Assembly: GCA_023444445.1 (NCBI GenBank)
Contig: JAEXMK010000038.1
Span: 1 to 57,384, forward strand
DNA from: Pseudomonadota bacterium
Lineage (GTDB): Bacteria; Pseudomonadota; Alphaproteobacteria; Rhizobiales; Rhizobiaceae
Direction: 5' to 3'
Length of the DNA stretch: 57,384 nt
Each line of letters opens with the position of its first letter. Within the stretch, counting starts at the first letter, position 1. Both the position numbers and the translations under genes were made by a program. The notes under the pieces were generated by a model. It saw only the letters and a program-made list of their open reading frames with translations, had not been told where the DNA came from and made no database searches. Positions 33,576 through 43,383 of this stretch are shown one piece after another.

Positions 33576-34418
33576 ATGTTTGTCAGGACGCTTGGTTTCG
33601 TTGCCGCAACAGGGCTGATGACCGGCCTGTCAAACGCTGCCAGCGCCTTGCCCATTGCGGCTCCGGATCTTGTCGCCCATCGTGCCGTCTACGATCTCGA
33701 ACTCAAGGATGCGTCTGATCGTTCCGGCATCGAGGGCATGACCGGCCGCATGGTCTATGAATTCACCGGCTCCGCCTGTCAGGGTTACAAGACGGATTTC
33801 CGCTTCGTGACGCAGATCAACACCGGCGATGCCGTTCGCATGACCGACCAGCAGACCAAGACCTTCGAGGATCTCACCGCGAAGAAATTCACTTTCGAGA
33901 CCAAGTCCTACACCGACGACAAGCTGGACAAGGAAGTGCAGGGGGCCGCGACTGATGACAAGGATGGGGTGAAGGTCGATCTGAAACGTCCGGATGCGCG
34001 ACAGGTCAATCTCGTCGCCAGCGAGTTTCCGACGCAGCACATGTTCCAGGTCATCGAAAACGCCAGACAGGGAAAACGCATCTTCGAATCGCGTATTTTC
34101 GACGGTTCGGATGACGGCGATGAAAGCCTGATCACGTCCACGCTGGTCGGCAAGTCGCAAATGCCGAAAGATGGAGATGCCGAAGCCGGCAAGGCTGGCG
34201 AATTCGCCAAGGCGGCATTCTGGCCGGTGACCATTGCCTATTACAACGACAAGACCGGCACCGACGCCCTGCCGATCTACCGTATGTCGTTCAAGCTCTA
34301 TGAGAATGGAATCACCCGCGACCTGACGATGGATTACGGCGATTTTGTTCTGACGGGTAAGCTTGCGAAGCTTGATATTCTCAAGCCCGAAACCTGCGAA
34401 AACAAGCCGGTCCGCTGA
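33576..34418 (+). CDS. eipB: Cell envelope integrity protein EipB (DUF1849)
   Basis: A 280-residue exported protein of the DUF1849 family, described in Brucella as the periplasmic envelope-integrity factor EipB. The Sec signal (about 1-24) is followed by a beta-rich domain. Two cysteines, Cys68 in TGSACQGYK and Cys274 in PETCENK, occupy positions equivalent to the disulfide pair of Brucella EipB (69 and 278, recalled). The start at 33576, with CAGGAGA upstream, avoids an N-terminal extension that reads into ridA control DNA. It precedes rpsB by 192 bp. Confidence 0.9.
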   Translation: MFVRTLGFVAATGLMTGLSNAASALPIAAPDLVAHRAVYDLELKDASDRSGIEGMTGRMVYEFTGSACQGYKTDFRFVTQINTGDAVRMTDQQTKTFEDLTAKKFTFETKSYTDDKLDKEVQGAATDDKDGVKVDLKRPDARQVNLVASEFPTQHMFQVIENARQGKRIFESRIFDGSDDGDESLITSTLVGKSQMPKDGDAEAGKAGEFAKAAFWPVTIAYYNDKTGTDALPIYRMSFKLYENGITRDLTMDYGDFVLTGKLAKLDILKPETCENKPVR

Positions 34419-34454
34419 AACGCGGCCATTTGCGCGGTTTTTTCGCATAATCGC

Positions 34455-34483
34455 TTGCATTTTTGCGCGGGCGACTGTATGCG
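34455..34483 (+). promoter_or_regulatory. Candidate promoter of rpsB
   Basis: TTGCAT (34455-34460) and TATGCG (34478-34483), 17 bp apart, lie about 130 bp before the rpsB start, leaving a long leader. The leader could host the autoregulatory S2-binding RNA that many rpsB genes have, but I cannot draw a family structure with confidence. Confidence 0.45.
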
Positions 34484-34610
34484 GCTCACCATTCCACACG
34501 CGAAGCTTGGGATGTTCCGGGAGAAATCCGGTTCGTTCCGCCCGGTGGTGTCGATGAAAATCGGCGCTGTTCGCTTCGCGGGGGTTAAACCGGAAAAGGA
34601 GTAACAAGGC

Positions 34611-35378
34611 ATGGCATTGCCCGATTTTTCTATGCGTCAGCTTCTCGAAGCTGGTGTTCACTTCGGCCACCAGACGCACCGCTGGAACCCGAAGATGAAG
34701 CCGTACATCTTCGGCGACCGTAACAACATCCACATCATCGATCTGGCTCAGACCGTTCCGATGCTGTCGCGCGCCCTTCAGGTCGTGTCCGACACCGTTG
34801 CCCGTGGCGGCCGCGTTCTGTTCGTTGGCACCAAGCGCCAGGCGTCCGAAATCATCGCCGACAGCGCAAAGCGTTCGGCTCAGTACTACGTCAACTCCCG
34901 CTGGCTCGGCGGCATGATGACAAACTGGAAGACGATTTCGAACTCGATCCAGCGTCTTCGCAAGGTTGACGAAATCCTGAACTCGGAAGCTTCCGGCTAC
35001 TCCAAGAAAGAGCGCCTGAACCTCGAGCGCGAGCGCGAAAAGCTTGAAAAGGCTCTCGGCGGTATCCGCGATATGGGTGGCGTTCCGGACCTGATGTTCA
35101 TCATCGACACCAACAAGGAAAAGATCGCGATCGAAGAAGCCAAGCGTCTTGGCATTCCGGTCGTTGCGATCATCGACTCGAACTGCGATCCGGATGCAAT
35201 CGATTACCCGATCCCCGGCAACGACGACGCTTCGCGCGCAATCTCGCTGTACTGCGACCTGATTGCTCGCGCTGCCATCGACGGCATCGCACGTCAGCAG
35301 GGCTCTTCCGGCCGTGACATCGGCGCTTCGGAAGAAGCTCCGATCGAGCCTGCGCTCGAAGACGAGGCTGGCGCCTGA
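34611..35378 (+). CDS. rpsB: 30S ribosomal protein S2
   Basis: A 255-residue S2. The signatures [20 protein letters not shown] and [20 protein letters not shown] (given as two segments) and the late [23 protein letters not shown] are present (here [13 protein letters not shown]). It starts at ATG 34611 with AAGGAG upstream. It begins the conserved translation/envelope block (rpsB, tsf, pyrH, frr, uppS, cdsA). A hairpin separates it from tsf. Confidence 0.98.
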   Translation: MALPDFSMRQLLEAGVHFGHQTHRWNPKMKPYIFGDRNNIHIIDLAQTVPMLSRALQVVSDTVARGGRVLFVGTKRQASEIIADSAKRSAQYYVNSRWLGGMMTNWKTISNSIQRLRKVDEILNSEASGYSKKERLNLEREREKLEKALGGIRDMGGVPDLMFIIDTNKEKIAIEEAKRLGIPVVAIIDSNCDPDAIDYPIPGNDDASRAISLYCDLIARAAIDGIARQQGSSGRDIGASEEAPIEPALEDEAGA

Positions 35379-35429
35379 TAAGGGTCTGTCGGGCGGCGAA
35401 TTTCACGCCGCCTCATCGATCATGATCTG

Positions 35430-35473
35430 CAAGGCCGTCAAAGACCGTTCCGGGTTGACGGCCTTGTTCGTTT
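35430..35473 (+). terminator. Hairpin with partial T-tract between rpsB and tsf, possible attenuator
   Basis: CAAGGCCGTCAA (35430-35441) pairs perfectly with TTGACGGCCTTG (35455-35466) over 12 bp, loop 13 nt, followed by TTCGTTTC. Within a translation operon this can partly end transcription after rpsB, keeping S2 and EF-Ts output separate. Confidence 0.65.
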
Positions 35474-35627
35474 CAAATCGCTCCGCCGGTGATCGGCGTC
35501 CTGATGTGATTGAAACGTCCGGGGTGCTCATTCATCACCCTGTCACACTTTAGGGTAAATTCGTCACCCAAACATCGGCATGGCGATTTCCAGCCTGCTG
35601 ACCGATTGAACAGACAAGAGGCAAACA

Positions 35628-36554
35628 ATGACCGAAATCACAGCCGCAATGGTTAAGGAACTGCGCGAGAAGTCTGGCGCAGGTATGATGGACTGCAAGA
35701 AGGCTCTTGCTGAGACCAATGGCGACATGGAAGCAGCAATCGACTGGCTGCGCGCCAAGGGTATTGCCAAGGCTGACAAGAAGTCTGGCCGCACGGCTGC
35801 CGAAGGTCTCGTCGGTATCGCATCTGCCGGTCACAAGGCTGTTGTCGTCGAAATCAACTCGGAAACCGACTTCGTTGCTCGTAACGATGCCTTCCAGGAC
35901 ATCGTTCGCGGCGTTGCTGCCGTTGCTCTGACGACCGACGGCACTGTTGACGCGATTGCTGCTGCCACCTACCCGGCAACCGGCAAGTCCGTTTCGGACA
36001 GCATCAAGGACGCAATCGCCACCATCGGCGAAAACATGACGCTGCGCCGTTCGGCTGCGCTCGAAGTTGAGCACGGCGTTGTTGCAACCTACATCCACAA
36101 CGCTGCTGGCGACGGCATCGGCAAGCTGGGCGTTCTGGTTGCCCTGAAGTCGGTTGGCGACAAGGCTGTTCTGACCTCGATCGGCCGTCAGGTTGCCATG
36201 CACATCGCTGCAACCAACCCGCTGGCGATTCGCGCTGAAGAAGTTGACGCTGCTGTTGCTGAGCGCGAGCGCAACGTCTTCATCGAACAGGCTCGTGAAT
36301 CCGGCAAGCCGGAAGCAATCATCGAAAAGATGGTTGACGGCCGTATGCGCAAGTTCTTCGAAGAAGTTGCTCTTCTGTCGCAGGCTTTCGTTATCAACCC
36401 TGACCTGACGGTCGGCGCTGCTGTCAAGGAAGCCGAAAAGGAAGCCGGCGCAGCGATCGAAGTCACCGGCATGGTTCGCCTGCTGCTCGGCGAAGGCGTC
36501 GAGAAGGAAGAAAGCGATTTCGCTGCAGAAGTCGCCGCAGTCGCCAAGGGCTGA
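35628..36554 (+). CDS. tsf: Translation elongation factor Ts
   Basis: The guanine-nucleotide exchange factor of EF-Tu. The 308 residues start with the typical EF-Ts signature ([20 protein letters not shown]) and the N-terminal UBA-like domain, followed by [17 protein letters not shown]. It has its own AAGAGG ribosome site. The 249-bp gap to rpsB contains only a hairpin. It precedes pyrH by 97 bp. Confidence 0.98.
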   Translation: MTEITAAMVKELREKSGAGMMDCKKALAETNGDMEAAIDWLRAKGIAKADKKSGRTAAEGLVGIASAGHKAVVVEINSETDFVARNDAFQDIVRGVAAVALTTDGTVDAIAAATYPATGKSVSDSIKDAIATIGENMTLRRSAALEVEHGVVATYIHNAAGDGIGKLGVLVALKSVGDKAVLTSIGRQVAMHIAATNPLAIRAEEVDAAVAERERNVFIEQARESGKPEAIIEKMVDGRMRKFFEEVALLSQAFVINPDLTVGAAVKEAEKEAGAAIEVTGMVRLLLGEGVEKEESDFAAEVAAVAKG

Positions 36555-36651
36555 TTATATTTACCCAATCTTGGGGAAACGGGAGGGCATCGCGTGACAA
36601 CGCGGTGCCCTTCGTGTATCCGCGTTTCGGTTACATTTCCGAGGAGTCATG

Positions 36652-37374
36652 ATGTCTTCCAAGCCGATCTATAAACGCGTCCTGCTCAAGGCTTCCGGTG
36701 AAGCCCTTATGGGTGACCAGGGTTTTGGTATCGATGTTGCGGTCGCCGACCGGATTGCCTCCGATATCGCTGAAGCAAGAGCAATGAATGTCGAAGTCGG
36801 CGTCGTCGTCGGCGGTGGCAATATTTTCCGCGGCGTTGCCGTTGCCTCCAAGGGTGGCGACCGCGTGACCGGTGACCACATGGGTATGCTGGCAACCGTC
36901 ATCAATGCACTGGCGCTTGCAACGTCACTTCGAAAGCTCAGCATCGATACGGTCGTTCTCTCGGCCATTGCCATGCCTGAAATTTGCGAAAGCTTCTCGC
37001 AGCGCGCCGCTCTCCACCATCTGGCCCAGGGCCGCGGGGTGATTTTCGCAGGGGGCACGGGCAACCCGTTCTTCACGACCGACTCCGCAGCCGCCCTGCG
37101 TGCTGCCGAAATGGGCGCTGAAGCGATCTTCAAGGGAACGCAGGTCGATGGCATCTATTCGGCTGACCCGAAGAAGGACCCGACGGCAACCCGTTTCGAT
37201 GAGTTGACCCACAGCGAGGTTCTCGGCAAGGGTCTGGCGGTCATGGACGTTGCAGCCGTGGCGCTTGCACGCGAAAACCACATTCCAATCATCGTTTTCT
37301 CGATTCACGAGAAGGGTGGCTTCGCACAGATATTGACCGGCGGCGGCCGTAAGACCATCGTGCACGACAAGTAA
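36652..37374 (+). CDS. pyrH: UMP kinase
   Basis: Phosphorylates UMP to UDP as a hexameric bacterial-type UMP kinase (amino-acid-kinase fold). The motifs KASGEALMGDQGFGID and VGVVVGGGNIFRG are present, with TDSAAALRAAEMGAEA further on. Two ATG codons (36649 and 36652) are in tandem after GAGGAG; the second has better spacing, giving 240 residues. It sits between tsf and frr, the standard bacterial order. Confidence 0.97.
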   Translation: MSSKPIYKRVLLKASGEALMGDQGFGIDVAVADRIASDIAEARAMNVEVGVVVGGGNIFRGVAVASKGGDRVTGDHMGMLATVINALALATSLRKLSIDTVVLSAIAMPEICESFSQRAALHHLAQGRGVIFAGGTGNPFFTTDSAAALRAAEMGAEAIFKGTQVDGIYSADPKKDPTATRFDELTHSEVLGKGLAVMDVAAVALARENHIPIIVFSIHEKGGFAQILTGGGRKTIVHDK

Positions 37375-37440
37375 TCGCAAACGAACGATGCCGCCTCGTG
37401 CGGAATACGGCCGCGATGGCCGACAGAGATGGAGTATCAA

Positions 37441-37998
37441 ATGAGTGGTGTTGACCTCACCGATATCAAGCGCCGTATGGATGGTGCCATCAATGCATTC
37501 AAGAGCGATATCGCATCGCTGCGCACCGGCCGCGCATCGGCCAACATTCTCGACCCTGTCACGATTGACGCCTACGGCTCGCGCGTGCCGCTGAACCAGG
37601 TGGCCAACATCACCGTTCCGGAGCCGCGCATGCTCGGCGTCAACATCTGGGACAAGTCGATGGTCAACGCCGTCGACCGCGCCATCCGCGAATCCAACCT
37701 CGGCCTCAACCCGATCGTTGACGGTCAGAATCTGCGTATTCCGCTGCCTGAACTCAACGAAGAGCGCCGCAAATCGCTGGTCAAGGTTGCCCACGAATAT
37801 TCCGAAAAGGCCAAGGTCGCGATTCGCCACGTTCGCCGCGATGGCATGGACGGTCTGAAAAAAGCCGAAAAGGATGGCGACATCGGTCAGGACGAAAGCC
37901 GTGGACAGTCGGAAAAAGTTCAGAAAATGACCGACGACACGATTTCGGAAATTGACCGCTTGCTTGGCGAGAAGGAAAAGGAAATCATGCAGGTCTGA
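37441..37998 (+). CDS. frr: Ribosome recycling factor
   Basis: A 185-residue RRF, which with EF-G splits post-termination ribosomes. The segments [20 protein letters not shown] and [15 protein letters not shown] are present, and the length is the family norm. The ATG at 37441 is favoured; an in-frame upstream ATG at 37429 would add four residues. The frr-uppS spacing is 64 bp. Confidence 0.97.
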   Translation: MSGVDLTDIKRRMDGAINAFKSDIASLRTGRASANILDPVTIDAYGSRVPLNQVANITVPEPRMLGVNIWDKSMVNAVDRAIRESNLGLNPIVDGQNLRIPLPELNEERRKSLVKVAHEYSEKAKVAIRHVRRDGMDGLKKAEKDGDIGQDESRGQSEKVQKMTDDTISEIDRLLGEKEKEIMQV

Positions 37999-38062
37999 TC
38001 GCCAGGGCGACAGACACTGTATTTTATTCGTTTTAATTCCGCGCTGCCAATATTGGATCGAT

Positions 38063-38809
38063 ATGCCGACGACGACGATACGTTCCTCAGTTCCCGAGCA
38101 CGTCGCCATCATCATGGATGGTAACGGGCGTTGGGCAAAGCAGCGCGGTCTTCCGCGAATCATGGGTCATCGCCGGGGCGTAGAAGCCGTTCGTGAAACG
38201 GTGCGCGCTGCCGGTGACTGCGGCATTTCCTATCTGACGCTGTTTGCCTTCTCGTCGGAAAACTGGCGTCGGCCGGAGTCCGAGGTCACGGATCTGATGG
38301 GCCTGCTGAAAGCCTTCATCCGTCGCGACCTTGCCGAGCTGCACCGTGAAAACGTGCGCGTCCGCATCATCGGTGATCGCGAGACTTTGAAAGCCGACAT
38401 TCGCTCGCTTCTCGAGGAAGCCGAGCACATGACGCGTGATAACACCAAGCTGACGCTTGTTATCGCATTCAACTACGGAAGCCGCGACGAGATTGCCCGT
38501 GCGGCGGCCTCGCTTGCGCAGGATGTTGCCCAGGGCAAGCTCGATGCAGCCTCGATCACGCCGGAGATGATTTCGGGACGGCTCGACACGGCCGGCATCC
38601 CAGACCCGGATCTCATCATCCGCACCAGCGGTGAGGAGCGTCTGTCGAACTTCCTGCTCTGGCAGGCTGCCTATTCGGAGTTCCTCTTCGTTCCAGACTA
38701 CTGGCCGGATTTCGACCGCCAGCATTTCTATTCTGCAATCGAGCAATATGCGACGCGTGATCGCCGTTTCGGCGGCTTGGCCGATCAGGTTGCTGTGGCA
38801 GGCGCCTGA
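38063..38809 (+). CDS. uppS: Undecaprenyl diphosphate synthase
   Basis: A cis-prenyltransferase that makes the lipid carrier for peptidoglycan and O-antigen. The 248 residues contain [13 protein letters not shown] (the catalytic Asp19 with the conserved GNGRWA loop), [11 protein letters not shown] and the C-terminal [20 protein letters not shown]. The start at 38063 is chosen over the longer frame because the family starts here. The stop overlaps the cdsA start by 1 bp (TGATG). Confidence 0.97.
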   Translation: MPTTTIRSSVPEHVAIIMDGNGRWAKQRGLPRIMGHRRGVEAVRETVRAAGDCGISYLTLFAFSSENWRRPESEVTDLMGLLKAFIRRDLAELHRENVRVRIIGDRETLKADIRSLLEEAEHMTRDNTKLTLVIAFNYGSRDEIARAAASLAQDVAQGKLDAASITPEMISGRLDTAGIPDPDLIIRTSGEERLSNFLLWQAAYSEFLFVPDYWPDFDRQHFYSAIEQYATRDRRFGGLADQVAVAGA

Positions 38810-39642
38810 TGAGCCCTGAACTCCGTTTGCGGATCGTCTCCGCGATCGTCATGGCGGCGGTCATCCTCACTGCGACGTGGTACGGCGGCATTCTGTTCCG
38901 TATCGTCGCGGGCCTTCTGGCGATCCTCATCTATTATGAGTGGTCCTCGATCACGAGGCTGTCTGAAACAAACCCGACGGGCAATGCCTGGGGCTGGTTC
39001 TCGGTCGCTGTGATCGCCGGCAACACGATTTTCGGCGAGACATCGCTCGATCTGCCGCTTCTTTCCGGTTTTGCCCTGACCGCGGCGCTGTTTCCGATTC
39101 TGCGCGGCCAGAACTGGTGGCTGGTTGGTGGCATTGTCTATGCGGGGCTGAGCGCGATTTCGCTTGCCGCCATCCGCAGCGACGATCTCGATGGCTTCGT
39201 TTCGATCATCTTTATCTTCGCCGTTGTCTGGTCGACGGATATCCTCGCCTATTTTGTCGGTCGTGCCATTGGCGGGCCAAAGCTTGCACCGTCCATTTCG
39301 CCCGGCAAGACCTGGTCCGGCGCCATCGGCGGCACGGTTGCCGCGCTGATTGGCGGGGCGGGCGTGTCCATGGTCTATCATGGCCGGGTCGGCTTCGTGA
39401 TTCTCGGGCTTGGTGTGGTGCTGTCCGTTTTCAGCCAGATCGGCGACCTTTTCGAATCCTTCGTGAAGCGGCGTTTTCAGGTGAAGGATTCCAGTCACCT
39501 CATTCCCGGTCACGGCGGTTTTATGGACCGGGTTGACGGTCTTGTTTTTGCCTGCTTTACCGTGTTCGTCATTGCTTTCGTGCATGCGGCGGTTACCGGC
39601 GATGCGCCCGGTTCACGCGGCGGCCTGTTGCCAGGTTTTTGA
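38809..39642 (+). CDS. cdsA: Phosphatidate cytidylyltransferase (CDP-diacylglycerol synthase)
   Basis: A 277-residue inner-membrane enzyme that makes CDP-diacylglycerol from phosphatidate and CTP, the entry to phospholipid synthesis. It is mostly hydrophobic (about eight membrane spans) and ends with the family signature, seen as SFVKRRFQVKDSSHLIPGHG followed by GFMDRVDGL. It overlaps uppS by 1 bp. Downstream is rseP. Confidence 0.95.
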   Translation: MSPELRLRIVSAIVMAAVILTATWYGGILFRIVAGLLAILIYYEWSSITRLSETNPTGNAWGWFSVAVIAGNTIFGETSLDLPLLSGFALTAALFPILRGQNWWLVGGIVYAGLSAISLAAIRSDDLDGFVSIIFIFAVVWSTDILAYFVGRAIGGPKLAPSISPGKTWSGAIGGTVAALIGGAGVSMVYHGRVGFVILGLGVVLSVFSQIGDLFESFVKRRFQVKDSSHLIPGHGGFMDRVDGLVFACFTVFVIAFVHAAVTGDAPGSRGGLLPGF

Positions 39643-39676
39643 AGTGCGGCGGGTCATTGGAGTAAGAGGCTGAGTT

Positions 39677-40810
39677 ATGAGCACAGTAATGGCTGCCACC
39701 GGGTTTCTGACCGGTTATATCATTCCATTCATCCTCGTTCTCTCGCTGCTAGTTTTCGTGCATGAGATGGGCCATTATCTGGTTGGACGCTGGTGCGGCA
39801 TTCGCTCCACCGCCTTTTCCATCGGGTTCGGGCCTGAACTGATCGGTTTCACCGACAAGCGCGGCACGCGCTGGAAGATTTCCGCGATCCCGCTCGGCGG
39901 TTACGTGCGATTCTTCGGCGATGAGGATGCATCCAGCAAACCGGATAGCTCCGGCCTTTCCCACATGTCGCTTGAAGAGCGCGCCCAGACCCTGTCGGGC
40001 GCAAAGCTGTGGAAAAGAGCGGCCACTGTTGCGGCGGGCCCAATCGCCAACTTCATTCTGGCGATCCTGATCTTTGCCGTTCTGTTCGGGATCTACGGCC
40101 GTGTCATCGCTGACCCGGTTGTGGCCGAGGTGCGCGAAAACAGTGCGGCTGCGGCCGCAGGTGTTCTGGCCGGAGACCGGCTTGTCGCCATCGATAATGA
40201 AAAAGTGAAGACCTTTGAGGATGTGCGCCGTTACGTCGGCATCCGTCCGGGCACGCAGATCGTCGTGACGGTCGAGCGGGCAGGCGAGGAGCTTCGTCTG
40301 CCGATGGTTCCGACCCGCACTGAAACCACCGACCAGTTCGGCAACAAGCTGGAAATGGGTATCATCGGTATCGTCACCGATCAGAACAGCGGCAACTTCA
40401 GGCACATTACCTTCACGCCGACCGAGGCCTTGATTGAAGGCGTGCAGGAAACCGGCCACGTCATCACGGGAACGTTCAATTACATCGGAAATCTGGTGAC
40501 TGGCCGCATGAATGCCGATCAGCTCGGCGGTCCGGTGCGGGTTGCGCAGGCGTCCGGCCAGATGGCGACGCTTGGCATTTCCGCCGTGATACAGCTTGCA
40601 GCCGTGCTTTCGGTGTCGATCGGTCTTCTCAATCTCATGCCTGTCCCGGTTCTGGACGGCGGGCATCTGGTGTTCTATGCAATCGAGGCGATCAGAGGCA
40701 GGCCGCTCGGTGCGGGCGCGCAGGAAGTTGCTTTCCGTATCGGACTTGCCATGATCTTCAGTCTGATGGTATTCGCAACTTGGAATGATATCAGCAGCTT
40801 GATCGGTTGA
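39677..40810 (+). CDS. rseP: Site-2 metalloprotease RseP/MmpA
   Basis: A 377-residue intramembrane zinc protease of the S2P family. The N-terminal membrane segment contains the active-site HEMGH (residues 29-33), and the second metal site is in LNLMPVPVLDGGHLVFY. A single PDZ domain occupies about residues 125-205 (E. coli RseP has two). Alphaproteobacterial homologues (MmpA in Caulobacter) cleave membrane regulators during the cell cycle and stress. It lies in the usual place between cdsA and bamA. Confidence 0.95.
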   Translation: MSTVMAATGFLTGYIIPFILVLSLLVFVHEMGHYLVGRWCGIRSTAFSIGFGPELIGFTDKRGTRWKISAIPLGGYVRFFGDEDASSKPDSSGLSHMSLEERAQTLSGAKLWKRAATVAAGPIANFILAILIFAVLFGIYGRVIADPVVAEVRENSAAAAAGVLAGDRLVAIDNEKVKTFEDVRRYVGIRPGTQIVVTVERAGEELRLPMVPTRTETTDQFGNKLEMGIIGIVTDQNSGNFRHITFTPTEALIEGVQETGHVITGTFNYIGNLVTGRMNADQLGGPVRVAQASGQMATLGISAVIQLAAVLSVSIGLLNLMPVPVLDGGHLVFYAIEAIRGRPLGAGAQEVAFRIGLAMIFSLMVFATWNDISSLIG

Positions 40811-41009
40811 ATGGGGTGTTTTATCGGTTTTGTTAGCGGCTTGTTTACCTTGTTTTTATGCCAAAGTGGCGAATGAGCCACTCTAGGTCACGAAGTAAAC
40901 AGAAATTAACGTTCGCGCTTGCTTGTAGAGGAAAAGCAGGTAAAACGACGCAGATGGCCGGAGTCGGGTTCCGCCCGCTGAGGGACAACGTAAAAAGGTA
41001 AGAATTGAA

Positions 41010-43334
41010 ATGAAGGCTGGTTCAAGATTTTTGAACGCGGTGTCGGCGGTTGCGCTGTCTGCTGGTGTTTCTTCGGTTGTAGGCCTGGGGGTGCTTGCTT
41101 CTGCGGGTGTTGCGAATGCCGCTGTCGTCAGCAGAATTGATGTTCGGGGTGCCGAAAGATCCGGTGCAGATTCCGTACGCTCCAATCTCACCATCGCGCC
41201 CGGACGCAACTTTTCCAATTCTGACATCGACGAGTCGGTGAAGCGTCTTTACGCCACCGGTTACTTCTCGAATGTCGCCATGCGCGTTTCTGGCAATACG
41301 CTGGTCGTGACCGTCAGCGAAAACCAGATGGTCAACCAGGTGGTTTTCAACGGCAACCGCAAGATCAAGGACGAGAAGCTTTCCGGCATCGTGTCGACGC
41401 AGCCGCTCGGTCCGTTCAACCAGGCGCTCGTTACGGCTGATATTGCCCGCATCAAGGAAGCTTACGCCGCCATCGGCCGTAGCGACATTGAAGTGACGAC
41501 GCAGACCGTTTCCGTCGGCCAGGGCCGCGTGAATATCGCTTTCGTCATCAACGAAGGTGAGCGCACCAAGATCGGTCGCATCGATTTCGTTGGTAACAAC
41601 GCTTACAGCGACGGCCGTCTGGCTGCCGTTATCAACACCAAGAAGTCCAACATGCTGTCGTTCCTGACGCGTAAGGACGTTTACAACGAGGACAAGCTGC
41701 GCGCCGACGAAGAGGCGCTGCGCCAGTTCTATTACAACCGTGGCTACGCCGACTTCCGCGTCGTGTCGTCCGAGGCTGTGCTGGACGAGTCCAAGAACGA
41801 GTACAACATCACCGTAACGGTCGATGAAGGTCAGCGTTACAACTTCGGTAATGTCGCGGTTGAATCGACTGTTCCGGGCGTTGACGGCACTGAACTGCAG
41901 GGTCTCGTAGAAACCCGCCAGGGCGGCACCTACAGCGCCAAGGAAGTTCAGCAGAGCATGGAGGCCATCAACAAGCGTGTTGCTGCCGAAGGTTACCCCT
42001 TCGCCCGCGTTACGCCGCGTGGCGACCGTGACATGAGCGGCAACACCGTTGGCGTTACCTACATCGTCGACCAGGGCGAACGCGCTTACGTCGAGCGTAT
42101 CGAAATCCGCGGCAACACCCGCACACGCGACTACGTTATCCGTCGCGAATTCGATATCTCCGAAGGCGATGCTTTCAACCAGTCGATCATCACCTCCGCA
42201 AAGCGTCGTCTTGAAGCGCTTGGCTACTTCTCCAAGGTCAACGTTTCGACCGCCGGCGGCAGCGCCCCGGACCGCGTCGTGATCGTTGTCGACGTTGAAG
42301 ATCAGCCGACCGGCTCCTTCGGTATCGGTGCTGGTTACTCGCAGAACGACGGCGTGCTGCTCGAAGCTTCGGTGGAAGAAAAGAACTTCCTCGGTCGCGG
42401 TCAGTACATCCGTATCGCTGCGGGCGCTGGCGAAGACGATGCGCGCAGCTACACGCTGTCCTTCACCGAGCCTTACTTCCTCGGTTATCGCCTTGCAGCC
42501 GGTTTCGATCTCTTCAAGAGCCAGACGAGCAGCGAAGACTACTACGATTACGACGAACAGGGCTTCACGCTGCGCGTTACCGCGCCGATCACCGAAGATC
42601 TGTCCACGACGTTCAAGTACACCTACAAGCAGATCAACTATGACGGCGAAGGCGATTGGGAGAACACTGCCAACCTCGCAGAGCCGTATCAGGAGCTGAT
42701 CCGTGGCGGTGACTGGACACAGTCGATCATCGCAAACACGCTGAACTTCAACACGCTTGATGACCGCAACATGCCACGCGAAGGCTGGCAGGCGCAGCTC
42801 ACCAACGAGTTTGCAGGTCTCGGTGGCGATTCCGAATACTACAAGATCTACGCCAAGGCGCGTTACTACCACACCTTCTCGGACGAGTACGACATCATCG
42901 GCTCGCTGACGGGTCAGGCTGGTCACGTGATGCCGACCAACGACAACCTGCTGGTCTTCGATCAGTTCAAGTTTGGTGGTCGTCAGGTTCGCGGCTTCGA
43001 GAACGACGGTATCGGTCCGCGTATCGGAAACGACTCCATCGGCGGCACGACCTACTTCGCAGCTTCTGCTGAAGTCACGGCTCCGATGCCTGGTATTCCG
43101 GAAGACTTCGGTCTGCGTCTCGCCGGCTTCGTTGATGCTGGTACCATGTACGGTAACAAGGTCTCCACGACCCAGACCGTTCAGGACGACAGCTCGATCC
43201 GTGCTTCCGCTGGTATCGGCGTCATGTGGGCATCGCCCTTCGGTCCGATCCGCGTCGACTATGCTGTTCCTTTCATGAAGGAAGACTACGACGAGGAACA
43301 GCGTTTCCGGTTTGGCATGTCCAACACTTTCTGA
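41010..43334 (+). CDS. bamA: Outer-membrane assembly factor BamA (Omp85)
   Basis: A 774-residue outer-membrane protein that inserts beta-barrel proteins. A signal peptide (about 1-37, ending GVANA) precedes five POTRA repeats (residues about 38-430) and a C-terminal 16-strand barrel whose features include FKFGGRQVRGFENDGIGPR and the late PFGPIRVDYAVPFM, ending in an aromatic residue (NTF) as expected. The gap to rseP is 199 bp and may contain a promoter. It is followed by lpxD. Confidence 0.97.
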   Translation: MKAGSRFLNAVSAVALSAGVSSVVGLGVLASAGVANAAVVSRIDVRGAERSGADSVRSNLTIAPGRNFSNSDIDESVKRLYATGYFSNVAMRVSGNTLVVTVSENQMVNQVVFNGNRKIKDEKLSGIVSTQPLGPFNQALVTADIARIKEAYAAIGRSDIEVTTQTVSVGQGRVNIAFVINEGERTKIGRIDFVGNNAYSDGRLAAVINTKKSNMLSFLTRKDVYNEDKLRADEEALRQFYYNRGYADFRVVSSEAVLDESKNEYNITVTVDEGQRYNFGNVAVESTVPGVDGTELQGLVETRQGGTYSAKEVQQSMEAINKRVAAEGYPFARVTPRGDRDMSGNTVGVTYIVDQGERAYVERIEIRGNTRTRDYVIRREFDISEGDAFNQSIITSAKRRLEALGYFSKVNVSTAGGSAPDRVVIVVDVEDQPTGSFGIGAGYSQNDGVLLEASVEEKNFLGRGQYIRIAAGAGEDDARSYTLSFTEPYFLGYRLAAGFDLFKSQTSSEDYYDYDEQGFTLRVTAPITEDLSTTFKYTYKQINYDGEGDWENTANLAEPYQELIRGGDWTQSIIANTLNFNTLDDRNMPREGWQAQLTNEFAGLGGDSEYYKIYAKARYYHTFSDEYDIIGSLTGQAGHVMPTNDNLLVFDQFKFGGRQVRGFENDGIGPRIGNDSIGGTTYFAASAEVTAPMPGIPEDFGLRLAGFVDAGTMYGNKVSTTQTVQDDSSIRASAGIGVMWASPFGPIRVDYAVPFMKEDYDEEQRFRFGMSNTF

Positions 43335-43383
43335 TATCGGCAGTCCAGAACTGCAACTTTGAACGTTCTGGAGTTTCCGTCTG

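Noticed and set aside
36925..38163. A 412-residue minus-strand frame across pyrH and frr
   Set aside because: It covers two complete genes of the conserved translation block.
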